Under the pieces are notes generated by a model. It was not told the DNA's origin. It did not search any database and worked only from the letters and a program-made list of their open reading frames with translations. A stretch of DNA of 64,000 nucleotides from contig JACYLU010000008.1 of assembly GCA_015272325.1 (NCBI GenBank), forward strand, positions 124,001 through 188,000, written 5' to 3'. Source of the stretch: Synechococcales cyanobacterium C42_A2020_086 (GTDB lineage: Bacteria; Cyanobacteriota; Cyanobacteriia; Elainellales; Elainellaceae). Below are positions 37,084 to 45,753 of this stretch, piece after piece (position 1 is the first letter of the stretch; each line of letters opens with the position of its first letter). The position numbers were made by a program, and so were the translations under genes.

Positions 37084-38139
37084 TCACCCCGTAAAGGTAC
37101 GAACTTTTCTAACAGCCCAATCAATTCCCTTAGGACGCAAATGGGGTGCATAGAGCCAGGCAATTGCTGGCTTCGCTAGAGCTAAAGGGACTAAACCTAC
37201 CCAGATAAACCATAAACTGTAGAAGCACCGTTTTTGCCAATTGAACGACGAATACTTCCACAGTGAGCGAATTCCCTGGTAAATCAAAAGCAGGGGACGA
37301 TCCGTAGGAATAGGATGTTTTTGCCAATTAAGGCGCAGCGAGATGAGGCGTGACCACAATCGACCGATCGAGCGCTGTTCCAGATCAGCAGGAACATGGA
37401 AACCAATCTCCTTGGCCTTTTGCATCAATAAATCATAGTTTTGCAGATCGTGTTGAACAAAGCGGTGGAAGCGATCGCCTGTAATAGCTGTTAACGCCCA
37501 CTGATTACTAGCGTGAATTCGATAAGCACCCAAGGGTTCTTCAATGGCAGCAACATCTCCATAGAATGGGATCGACATGGATAAGTAATCATCCGCTGTC
37601 AGTTTATATTCGTTCGGAATAGGAAAAAGCGGCAGCATGGCGTTGCGATTTAGTGCATTGCCGCTAGTGGGAGTACTGACGTACCCTCCTGTCTCTAATA
37701 AGTTCCGCCAAACCTGTCCTTGAGATAGAGGTTGGCTACCTTGAGGACTAGAGTAGCCTAGTGATTTGCCTTCAGCATCAACTACGTTCAGCCGATAGTG
37801 CACTTTAGCTAAACTAGGCTGCCAGATAGACACAATCCGCTCGACTGCATAGGGAAAAAGATAATCGTCAGAATCTAGAAAGATGATGATGTCACCCCGA
37901 CTACGGCTAAAGCCACTGTTGAATGCGGCTGCTTGCTTCCCATTCGGTTGCAAGATGGGAAGAATGCGATTGCCATACCCTGCAATGACCTCGCGAGAGT
38001 TGTCGGTTGAGCCATCATCAACAACAATAACTTCGATATGCGGGTAAGTTTGATTCAAAGCACTATCAATAGACTGAGAGAGGAATTGGGCATAGTTGTA
38101 GTTATTGATAATTATGCTTACACTAGGTTGAGGTTTCAT
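37084..38139 (-). CDS. GT2-family glycosyltransferase
   Basis: 351 residues, GT-A fold. SVSIIINNYNYAQFLSQSID opens the nucleotide-binding half, VEVIVVDDGSTDNSREV-like residues (IEVIVVDDGSTDNSREVIAG) follow, and IIIFLDSDDYLFP gives the DxD metal site. The C-terminal 100 residues are basic and end in hydrophobic segments (YSLWFIWVGLVPLALAKPAI), suggesting membrane association. An inverting transfer from a nucleotide sugar is expected. Its ATG overlaps the stop of the upstream GT2 gene as ATGA. Confidence 0.9.
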   Translation of the reverse strand: MKPQPSVSIIINNYNYAQFLSQSIDSALNQTYPHIEVIVVDDGSTDNSREVIAGYGNRILPILQPNGKQAAAFNSGFSRSRGDIIIFLDSDDYLFPYAVERIVSIWQPSLAKVHYRLNVVDAEGKSLGYSSPQGSQPLSQGQVWRNLLETGGYVSTPTSGNALNRNAMLPLFPIPNEYKLTADDYLSMSIPFYGDVAAIEEPLGAYRIHASNQWALTAITGDRFHRFVQHDLQNYDLLMQKAKEIGFHVPADLEQRSIGRLWSRLISLRLNWQKHPIPTDRPLLLIYQGIRSLWKYSSFNWQKRCFYSLWFIWVGLVPLALAKPAIAWLYAPHLRPKGIDWAVRKVRTFTG

Positions 38140-39086
38140 GATCGGTGATGCAAAAAATGGAAAAATTTAGTTCTCGTTTCTTGATTTAGTAAGGTCAACA
38201 GTAAGGCTACTGCTGCCTTGAGGTAGGAAGCAGAGCATCCTGACAAGACTAATTTTCGTCCTTCCTCAAGTTGCTCTAATTCAATTAAGCAAATTCCTAG
38301 TAAAAGTTTAGTTTTAGCAAGACGATGTTGTCTTACAGATTCCAGTTGAGTTGATTCAAACTGATAAGATTCCAGGTAGGCTATCTGGTCTCTCAAGAAT
38401 GAAATACCTCGATTGAGACCTCGCTGCCCCGAATGAAATCGATACTCCATTAGCCTTTCAGGAAGGTAATATCCATTCTTCCCAGCTAATGCTAGCCGCA
38501 CAAATAAATCGCTATCCTCGCAGTTTTGCATGTTGGGCCTCATATATTCAACATCCTGTAGGGATTTGCGACGAAATAGAGTTGCACCAATGTAAAAACT
38601 TTGCTCAACAAACACAACCTCTAGCAAATTAGAGACAATCCCCTCTTTCAATTTGTCCCTGCCCCATCTTTTAGAACAAAGATAGGACGCTTCATTATCT
38701 CTAGTATTGTCGTCATCAATAATCCAGTGATCTGTGCCAACAAAATCGATACCAGGAAAGCGATCAAGAATTTCAACGGTTCGAGCTAAAAAGTTAGGAT
38801 CAAGGCGGTCATCATCATCAAACTTAATGAAATAGTTGCCATTTGCCACCTCAAAGCCAGATCGCATATTATTACTTTTGCCAATATTTTGGGGATGACG
38901 TATGTAACGTATTCGACAATCTTCTATACTAGGCACGTAAATTTTAGTATCATCAGTTGAACCGTCATCACAAATGATCAGCTCCCAACAACTATATGTC
39001 TGATCGATTACACTTTGAATGGCACACTTAAGCAGCTTAAGTCGATTGTAAGTAGATATACAGACGCTAACATTAGGTTTATTCAT
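38136..39086 (-). CDS. GT2-family glycosyltransferase
   Basis: 316 residues, GT-A fold: NVSVCISTYNRLKLLKCAIQ, WELIICDDGSTDDTKIYV and NYFIKFDDDDRLDPNFLA (DxD-type metal site). The middle part (RRKSLQDVEYMRPNMQNCED, SDLFVRLALAG) is the usual acceptor side with the ED pair that precedes the catalytic base in many GT2 enzymes. It shares a 4-bp ATGA overlap with the next GT2 gene, so both act in one translation unit and probably add consecutive sugars. Confidence 0.9.
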   Translation of the reverse strand: MNKPNVSVCISTYNRLKLLKCAIQSVIDQTYSCWELIICDDGSTDDTKIYVPSIEDCRIRYIRHPQNIGKSNNMRSGFEVANGNYFIKFDDDDRLDPNFLARTVEILDRFPGIDFVGTDHWIIDDDNTRDNEASYLCSKRWGRDKLKEGIVSNLLEVVFVEQSFYIGATLFRRKSLQDVEYMRPNMQNCEDSDLFVRLALAGKNGYYLPERLMEYRFHSGQRGLNRGISFLRDQIAYLESYQFESTQLESVRQHRLAKTKLLLGICLIELEQLEEGRKLVLSGCSASYLKAAVALLLTLLNQETRTKFFHFLHHRS

Positions 39087-39179
39087 TGTTAAAGCCTGCT
39101 GGATTGAAGCTTTTTAGGTGAGATCAGTAAGTGATCATTCAGTAGCTAAACAATATCTGTGAGGCTGTCCACTAAAATT

Positions 39180-40334
39180 CTATATTAGAAGAGTTAAAAG
39201 GTCCTTCACCTTTTGGCCAGCTACTCGCCAATTCAACCGTGTTTCATATTCATAAAATGCAGAAAGAGCCAAGTCCTTATATTGAGTAAAATCCGAGAAA
39301 AGCTCAATAATATATTTACAGTATTCTGTGGCATCACTCTCCCTAGCAAAAAGCTTACCATTACGACCGTCTTTAATTACAGTTGGAATTCCACCAACCC
39401 TTCTGGATATGCAGGGTACTGCTAATGAATTTGCCTCGCAAAAAACAATGGGAGTACAGTCTGCTAGCGAAGGTAAAATTAAAAAGTGAGAATCAGCAAG
39501 AAGTTGAGATATTTTCTCTTGCCCTTCATCGGACTTTCTAATGAACCCCAAGCTTTTTACAAATTTAGGTAATGGTTCATCTGTGATGGGTTCACCACCA
39601 ATTATAGTTAGTTCTGTTTTTAGTCCTGCACAATTCAATTTCTTAGCTACTTCTAGCGCAAGATCTCCTCCCTTACGAAACCAGTCGACACCAAGAAAAA
39701 GTAGCTTACACGTATGTTTAGGTCGGGAGTCAATCAATTCCTTAATCTCTTCAAATGATCGATCGGTTGTAATGTTTGCTCCAAAAGATACAATTTTTAC
39801 CTTAGACGGTTCAGCTTTATAATACTCAATTGCCGTTCTGGCTGCCCATTCAGATGAATAAATTGCTAGTTTGCACCTCTGCAGGGCTAATCTTTCCATC
39901 AAGTGCCCGTTCTGAATAGTCTCCTCACACAATCCTGTGAATTGAGGGTAGAAATTTAGCAGATTCTGGAAGGTAGCGTCTGCCCAAAACACAATTGGCT
40001 TGTGGTATCTAAGATAGGCAATTGGAGTAATAGTTGCGCTTAATACAACATCTGTTTCTAATTTAGATAACTCTTGAGAAACTTGTTGTGCATAACTTTT
40101 TAAAATCAGAGGATCCAGTGTTTTCAAATAAGTTTTTTTTGAAAAAAAATCATGATAATGACGCTTAACCTTACAAATACCTTGTAGTACGATTCGCTCG
40201 TTCAGTGGACCAACATACTGTACAGATATTGATTGCTTCTTAAGTGATTCAGGAATATAGTAACCTGTTCCTGCCCAATTGCTACTAGTATCTAGACTTC
40301 TTGCATCAAAGGTAGTAACGTAGGCTAGCTTCAT
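39180..40334 (-). CDS. GT4-family glycosyltransferase
   Basis: 384 residues, more AT-rich than most neighbours. Acceptor half: MKLAYVTTFDARSLDTSSNW and the loop GTGYYIPESL. Donor half: KLLFLGVDWFRKGGDLALEV and SHFLILPSLADCTPIVFCEA, which ends with an E-type residue where the GT4 E-x7-E would sit (the first acid is Asp in ADCTPIVFCEA). The fold and order are those of GT4, yet the motif is divergent. The donor is unknown. It stands in its own unit, about 90 bp before the GT2 pair. Confidence 0.85.
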   Translation of the reverse strand: MKLAYVTTFDARSLDTSSNWAGTGYYIPESLKKQSISVQYVGPLNERIVLQGICKVKRHYHDFFSKKTYLKTLDPLILKSYAQQVSQELSKLETDVVLSATITPIAYLRYHKPIVFWADATFQNLLNFYPQFTGLCEETIQNGHLMERLALQRCKLAIYSSEWAARTAIEYYKAEPSKVKIVSFGANITTDRSFEEIKELIDSRPKHTCKLLFLGVDWFRKGGDLALEVAKKLNCAGLKTELTIIGGEPITDEPLPKFVKSLGFIRKSDEGQEKISQLLADSHFLILPSLADCTPIVFCEANSLAVPCISRRVGGIPTVIKDGRNGKLFARESDATEYCKYIIELFSDFTQYKDLALSAFYEYETRLNWRVAGQKVKDLLTLLI

Positions 40335-40529
40335 AATTCAGTCTTCTTTATTCTCTGGCTTAAAACTATAAATCAGTTCTGATACTTGCAGAAATGGTAG
40401 TCCTACTTAGTAAAGGATGGAGAAAATATTGTCGTCTCTCCGCATCATCCGCCACCCTCACCCACTGCTGATGACCTTAGTCATCGACTTTTCTACATCC
40501 TTGACTTAAAAACACTACCGCAGAAACTT

Positions 40530-42317
40530 CTACTGGTTTAAAACAACTTCTTGATAATTCCCTGACTTAAGAATTCGACCTTGTTCCAACTGGTAGATGC
40601 GATCGCAATGTTCAATTGTAGAAAGACGATGGGCAATGATGATAATAGTCTTTCTACCACTTAAAGTTTTTGTTGCTTCTGTTACGAGCTGCTCTGTTTC
40701 ATTATCTAAAGCAGCAGTTGCCTCATCAAAAACTAAAATTTCTCTTTCATGATACAGAACACGTGCAATTCCTACTCGTTGACGTTGGCCGCCTGATAGT
40801 AAAACTCCTCGTTCACCTACGACCGTCTTGATACCATCTGGGAGCTGAGCAACTACCTCGATTAGCTGAGCCATTTCGATCGCTTTCCATAACCGATTTT
40901 GGTCAATCAGTTGATCTGGAACACCAAACGCGATGTTCCGTTCCAGGGTATCATCGATTAGAAATATAGTCTGGGGAACGTAACCAAGCATGTTTTGCCA
41001 GGCACGTAAATTACTGTAGACGGAAACCCCATCAACTTTGATATCACCAGATTGAGGAATGAGAAGACCTAGCAAGACATCAACTAAAGTGGTTTTACCA
41101 GCTCCTGATTTCCCAATCAATCCGATAGCTTGCCCTTTGCGTACTGTCAAAGATATTTTATCTAATGACTTTTTTGAAGTATTTGGATAGTGAAAAGTAA
41201 CATTATCTAAAATGATGTGATCTCTAAACGAAAGAAAAGATGCACTGGAATTTGCTGGCAGGCTCTCAGAATAACTGAAACCAGCAGGTAAAATCTTCCC
41301 TTCTTCTATCTCCTTTAGATCAAAAAACAATTTATCGATGGCAAATGTATTAGATCTAAAAACATTGATATTACTAACCAAGTTGCTTATTGCCGGAAGA
41401 AGGCGGATTGAAGCAAGGGCAAAGATTCCTAGAACAGCAGTAAGATTTTGTCCTGAATCTTGATTGAAGTTGAGGAACAACAATGTGAAGCCAACCAAGA
41501 AAGTGATCATAAATGCTTCAATCACAAAGCGAGGAAGATTACCGTAACCTTGGGCTAACGTTAGATTTTGAGCATACCTCTTTGTTTGCTCCTTCATCTG
41601 ATTCTCAAAATAGGATTCACAACCGATTACACGAGTTTCTTTTAACCCTCCTAATCCATGATTCAAGATGCGAATCATTTTGGCTGAAGCGTCCCATCCC
41701 TCCTTGTTCCATAAAGATAAGCGACTTCGCAGTAGTTTCATCAATCCAATGACAACAGGTAAAAGTAGGATAATCAGAGCCAAAGCTGTAACATTAGCCC
41801 TAACTAGCAGTAAAAATAATGCTAATGTGATGACAGAATTAGATATGGCTGTTAAAAGAGGCATGACTACACCAATACAGACACTATCGGTTGTACCAAT
41901 AACGTCTTGAATTAGTGCAGCTGAATTAATACGTAGGTGAAAGCTGTATGGAGCTTTAAGGTAGGCTTTCAAGAGCTTATAGGATAGCTCCGCCTTTAAG
42001 GTATACCCAAATTTGAATACCGCTTTTTGACCTTCAAAACTTAGAAATGCCTTGATGTAAAATGCAATTAAAACTAATGCGCCTAGAACAATCAGAAATT
42101 GTTGTTCAGAACTAAAATTCATCTGTTGATAAATCAAGTTCAACCAATAGTTGCCCTTAACTAAATCTGGATTAGTGGCAACGGCAATGAATGGACCAAC
42201 CATACCGGTGCCAAAAACTTCTAAGCCAGAAATGAAGAGAAACAAAAAAGCCATCATAACGAGTGATTTATGATAACCCTTTGTTAGGTATAAAAACTTA
42301 GGCAAGAATTGAGTCAT
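40530..42317 (-). CDS. ABC exporter/flippase (PglK/MsbA-like half-transporter)
   Basis: 595 residues from the ATG at 42317. The N-terminal membrane domain has about six helices (LVMMAFLFLFISGLEVFGTG, FLIVLGALVLIAFYIKAFLS and others). The ATPase domain shows Walker A GLIGKSGAGKTTLVDVL, the Q-loop LGYVPQTIFLIDDTL, the signature LLSGGQRQRVGIARVL, Walker B REILVFDEATAALD and the H-loop IIIAHRLSTIEHCD. It is catalytically intact. Half-transporters of this kind flip lipid-linked oligosaccharides (PglK) or lipids (MsbA). Since no Wzx-type flippase is visible in the window, this gene is the best candidate for moving the repeat unit across the membrane. Confidence 0.9.
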   Translation of the reverse strand: MTQFLPKFLYLTKGYHKSLVMMAFLFLFISGLEVFGTGMVGPFIAVATNPDLVKGNYWLNLIYQQMNFSSEQQFLIVLGALVLIAFYIKAFLSFEGQKAVFKFGYTLKAELSYKLLKAYLKAPYSFHLRINSAALIQDVIGTTDSVCIGVVMPLLTAISNSVITLALFLLLVRANVTALALIILLLPVVIGLMKLLRSRLSLWNKEGWDASAKMIRILNHGLGGLKETRVIGCESYFENQMKEQTKRYAQNLTLAQGYGNLPRFVIEAFMITFLVGFTLLFLNFNQDSGQNLTAVLGIFALASIRLLPAISNLVSNINVFRSNTFAIDKLFFDLKEIEEGKILPAGFSYSESLPANSSASFLSFRDHIILDNVTFHYPNTSKKSLDKISLTVRKGQAIGLIGKSGAGKTTLVDVLLGLLIPQSGDIKVDGVSVYSNLRAWQNMLGYVPQTIFLIDDTLERNIAFGVPDQLIDQNRLWKAIEMAQLIEVVAQLPDGIKTVVGERGVLLSGGQRQRVGIARVLYHEREILVFDEATAALDNETEQLVTEATKTLSGRKTIIIIAHRLSTIEHCDRIYQLEQGRILKSGNYQEVVLNQ

Positions 42318-42500
42318 TGGAAATAATTCTGCAGATATTGAGAGTCCGTAAACTAAAATGAGAGTTTTGCGGTGACGAGTATAGTACTCTCTTGGAACTA
42401 CTATGGGCTGCCTATGGGCTGCAAGGCAGAGTTTAACCAAGGGCTAAATCTTCGCGATGTCACGATATAAGCCTGCATTACCAGTACAGTATCGCGGAAA

Positions 42501-43562
42501 TCATATGGTATCAAAACTTCTTCTTAATGTGGATAACTGAGCCTTTAAGTGGTAGTAAGCCGGACGAAATCCAATAAAGGACTGACGTGCTCTGAAGAAA
42601 AGTTGCTGTTCCCAGTGAGTCATTGAGCACCAATTCTTGTAGGATGGAGCTGCAATATTGGTCAAAAAATCTTGCCACTTAGCAACCATAGTGGCTGGCT
42701 GTGTCTCTCTGGCGCGGAACCAACCATTTTCGACTACTGCACGACGTAGTTCCTTGTTATCTCGCAGTTGTTTTAAGGCTGAGATGACCTCTTCCAGAGA
42801 AGTTGCCTCCAGGTAATCTAAATTACTTTTCCGCTCAGCCTGAAATGCAGACTCATGACCAAGAATCGCAGGAACTCCAGCATGCCATGCGCTGTAGAGC
42901 TTTGATGCTGGTTTGCTCCGCCAATCATTCTGGCGACCAAATTCTCGGATAGCCAACACAACATCAGTGTTGCTGTAGTTGTGCCATTCATCATGATTTA
43001 ATTTCTGGTGGAATTTCAAGCCCAAGTCTTCGAGCTGGTCATACCAGGCTTGCTCCCGGAACTCAGGCACTAAATTGACTTCATTCCCCAGAAAAGTTAC
43101 ATTTTCAAAGAGATCGCCGCGTTCAGGACTACGAGGAATAATGGAGGGTTGCGGCCAGTGAGGGATAAAGTGACTTTCCCAAAGCGTCATAAAACGTTTT
43201 GGTATTACTTGGCGAGGATTCTGAACTACGTGAAGTTGGGCATAAGGATGTCTATCTACATCTGCTCGAAGACAAACTAAGAGCATCTTTGAACTGGGTC
43301 GCAGAGAGTTATCGAGAAAATCACGATGAGATACAACAATACCTTCATCAGGAATTGCTTCCACTAGGATGCAAGGAAAACCATAATCTCTAAGGTAAAG
43401 ATAAGTCTGCGCTGTCCAAAAGCAACCACCACTTTGCATTGGAGAAACTGAATGCTGGTCACACTGCCATTGCCAATAGGAGCTGACGCTTGCTGGCAGA
43501 TTGCTAACGTTTAGTGTAGAGCGAGGGAAATAGAAGTAAATTGGAGGTAAATCTTTAAACAT
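42501..43562 (-). CDS. Putative glycosyltransferase of the polysaccharide island
   Basis: 353 residues. No N-terminal signal. The C-terminal half has GT-B style features: KPASKLYSAWHAGVPAILGH, followed by a conserved acid region (ESAFQAERKSNLDYLEATSL) and the closing helix EVISALKQLRDNKELRRAVV. The N-terminal half (CILVEAIPDEGIVVSHRDFL) resembles proteins annotated as glycosyltransferases in cyanobacterial capsule clusters. I do not recognise a defined GT family and the call rests on these features plus context. It lies 183 bp upstream of the ABC gene and is the first minus-strand gene of the main island. Confidence 0.6.
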   Translation of the reverse strand: MFKDLPPIYFYFPRSTLNVSNLPASVSSYWQWQCDQHSVSPMQSGGCFWTAQTYLYLRDYGFPCILVEAIPDEGIVVSHRDFLDNSLRPSSKMLLVCLRADVDRHPYAQLHVVQNPRQVIPKRFMTLWESHFIPHWPQPSIIPRSPERGDLFENVTFLGNEVNLVPEFREQAWYDQLEDLGLKFHQKLNHDEWHNYSNTDVVLAIREFGRQNDWRSKPASKLYSAWHAGVPAILGHESAFQAERKSNLDYLEATSLEEVISALKQLRDNKELRRAVVENGWFRARETQPATMVAKWQDFLTNIAAPSYKNWCSMTHWEQQLFFRARQSFIGFRPAYYHLKAQLSTLRRSFDTI

Positions 43563-44348
43563 AACTTTGAACTAATTCACTATGAAACTATCACATCCAC
43601 ATTATTCAGAGGGTTGAAGCCCCTAGCCTGCAACGGATCTAGTAGTAGCTTGCGCCTCATAGCCTTGTCTGCAATTGAGTTCATTCACTAGGGGGGTACT
43701 AGCCACGATAGAGGAGAGCGAGGAGCAACAGTATATTGCCAGTTCAAGCACAGAGGTAGCGAAATGGGCTGCAATTCATTAATTCAGAGCTTGAATCTAG
43801 CGATTGCATCCCTAGTATCGAAGCAAACAGTGAAGCCGCTCAACCTACCTCCTAAGATGGGTATAAAGGTAAAATTTTTGTAAAGCTACTCAAACGAAGA
43901 CAGCCTTGTAATCCCGTTTGCAGTAAGTTGTGAGAAGACCGGAATACAGCATTAATGCTTCGCTATTATCCCTTAGCCTCTCAACTCTAGAGAGGAGCAG
44001 GTCAGACATTCTTTAGAACTGAGAGCTAGTTCCGAACCGACAGGTATCTTTCTGAGTTGACATTTCCAGCTCACACTAGCTGAAAGCTATCAGATTGGTG
44101 ACCAATACGGTGATATGACATGTTGCTTCCACTGATTTTTCACACTTCCTTCACCTAGATGAAGTTTATGTAGAAACGCGGGGAGGTACTGTCGCGGTCA
44201 TGTGCTGGAATGGTATATATAATTGACTAACTTCCTTTTAAATCTCTGTCAAAGTCAAGGTGCTGAGGCTTACGTGGACGAGCATTTACCTACGCCAGGG
44301 ATGAACCTACCGTGATGATGGGGGTTGTCAACTTACGTCCAATGCGGT
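43563..44348. other. Intergenic region between divergent island segments
   Basis: 786 bp without a supported gene. It is AT-rich and carries scattered short frames on both strands with stops every 20-30 codons. Being next to two clear gene relics (44349-44659), it is probably eroded coding DNA plus the promoter of the minus-strand genes. No strong hairpin with a T-run is seen. Confidence 0.45.
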
Positions 44349-44480
44349 TTACTCTAGCGCTTCCATAATATGCCGAAGAATCGGACAGCCACCTATCTTC
44401 ACCAATAGCTTCGGCTTAGTTTCCGCTTCCTCCGCAATGCGAGTGCTCAGTTCTTCAGTAAGAAGCAAGAATTGTAACTC
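44349..44480 (-). pseudogene. Relic of glucose-1-phosphate cytidylyltransferase (RfbF), N-terminal fragment
   Basis: Read on the minus strand, 43 codons spell the N-terminus of RfbF-type enzymes. QFLLLTEELSTRIAEE lines up with the VILAGGLGTRLSEE nucleotide loop, then TKPKLLVKIGGCPILRHIM lines up with KPKPMVEIGGKPILWHIM. The reading frame stops (TAA) four codons after HIM, where intact enzymes continue for another 210 residues. The glycines of the catalytic loop are already lost and no start codon remains. RfbF makes CDP-glucose, the entry to CDP-3,6-dideoxyhexoses. The fragment shows that such a pathway once stood here or was carried in on a larger block. Confidence 0.75.
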
Positions 44481-44497
44481 TTATTGGTAAGGAAACT

Positions 44498-44659
44498 ATG
44501 TTTCCGGAGTTTTTAAAGGAATATAAGCCGGACGGAGTAATTGTGGTGAATCCAACCCACTGCAGTGAGATCCAGCAGATGCTTAGCGAAATGGAAGTAG
44601 ATACGGAGTTAATCTCTCTTCAAAGGAGAATTGAGTTTTTGAATTCAGAAGTACTTTGA
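44498..44659 (+). pseudogene. Relic of a sugar C-methyltransferase, C-terminal fragment
   Basis: An open stretch of 53 codons from ATG 44498, and about 11 codons more upstream without a start. It reads MFPEFLKEYKPDGVIVVNP, then THCSEIQQMLSEMEVDTELI. That is the C-terminal lobe of class I NDP-sugar C-methyltransferases (usual form YKPDxVIVMNPIYxxEIxxML). The SAM-binding part is missing entirely. It points away from the RfbF relic, while in intact clusters these genes run in the same direction, so the locus was rearranged as well as deleted. Confidence 0.7.
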
Positions 44660-44703
44660 GTTAGGAATAGAGCCAAACTCTACTTAAAAAAGATTAAGAA
44701 ATT

Positions 44704-45654
44704 ATGAGTAGGATTGAACCTCGCATTAGTATCGGTGTACCTGTGTACAACGGTGAAAATTTTATCCGTGTCGCTCTCGATTCTATTTTAGATCAGACTT
44801 TTAAGGATTTTGAGGTTATTATCGCAGATAATGCTTCAACGGACCGAACAGAAGAAATATGCCGAGAATATGCGGCGAAGGATAGCCGCATCAGGTATTA
44901 CCGAAATCCTACTAACATTGGTGCTGGTCCCAATCACAATCTGATCGTTCAATTAGCTAAAGGTGAGTATTTTGCCTGGGTTGGTCATGATGACGCACGA
45001 GCACCAGAGTATTTTGAGAAATGCGTTGAGGTACTGGACAGAGAGCAATCTGTGGTTCTCTGTCATTCTTTGACTAGAATCATCGATGAGAATGGAGCTA
45101 CAGTTGAAGATTTTAAGGAAGAGCATCTTAGGCCAAGCACTAATTCTTCTGAACCCGAGAAGCGTTTTGCAAATTTGATTCACGATGGTGAATGTTACAA
45201 AATATATGGGTTAATCCGATTGAGTGCTCTGCGAAAGACACGGTTGATTGAAAATTATGCCCACGGGGATGGTGTACTTTTAGTAAGACTGGGATTATTA
45301 GGACGCTATCACGAAATCCCCGAGTATCTGTCGCTAAATCGGCATCATTCTGGTATGTCAACGCAAATAGCAAGCCGCAATTATTATGCTTATACTGCCT
45401 GGTTTGACACTAAGAAGGTCGGGCGAATTGTTTTACCACAATGGCAGATTCTTTGGGGTTATTTTCAGGCTTTGCAAGATACTCCGCTGAGCTTAAAATC
45501 GCGTATTTTGTGCTACATACATTTGCTAAATTATATTAGATGGAGATCTAGATATCTGCTTCGAGATGTTCTAATGGCTGCTCAGGCTTACTGTAAAAAA
45601 CTGTGGTTTTTCTTGACTGGTAGTAAGAAAGAACTAATTGAGTATGGTGGTTAA
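44704..45654 (+). CDS. GT2-family glycosyltransferase
   Basis: 316 residues, the only plus-strand glycosyltransferase in the island. GT-A signatures: RISIGVPVYNGENFIRVALD, FEVIIADNASTDRTEEICRE and YFAWVGHDDARAPEYF, where GHDD forms the metal-binding DxD-like site. RPSTNSSEPEKRF and HGDGVLLVRLGLLG belong to the acceptor side. A basic hydrophobic tail (MAAQAYCKKLWFFLTGSKK) suggests membrane contact. It starts 45 bp after the methyltransferase relic and ends at a large hairpin shared with the convergent beta-helix gene. Confidence 0.9.
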   Translation: MSRIEPRISIGVPVYNGENFIRVALDSILDQTFKDFEVIIADNASTDRTEEICREYAAKDSRIRYYRNPTNIGAGPNHNLIVQLAKGEYFAWVGHDDARAPEYFEKCVEVLDREQSVVLCHSLTRIIDENGATVEDFKEEHLRPSTNSSEPEKRFANLIHDGECYKIYGLIRLSALRKTRLIENYAHGDGVLLVRLGLLGRYHEIPEYLSLNRHHSGMSTQIASRNYYAYTAWFDTKKVGRIVLPQWQILWGYFQALQDTPLSLKSRILCYIHLLNYIRWRSRYLLRDVLMAAQAYCKKLWFFLTGSKKELIEYGG

Positions 45655-45697
45655 TGATCTTGAAGTGCTTGAAATGAATGATTCTCTTTTAACTCGG

Positions 45698-45753
45698 GAG
45701 CATGTCACCTTTAGGACGAGTAGAAATGCTTAAATGGAAAAAGTGACATGCTC
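45698..45753. terminator. Large perfect inverted repeat between convergent genes
   Basis: GAGCATGTCAC at 45698-45708 is the exact reverse complement of GTGACATGCTC at 45743-45753, with a 34-base loop. The right arm reaches into the stop codon of the beta-helix gene. It probably ends both transcripts, though the loop is long and the T-runs are weak. Confidence 0.6.
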
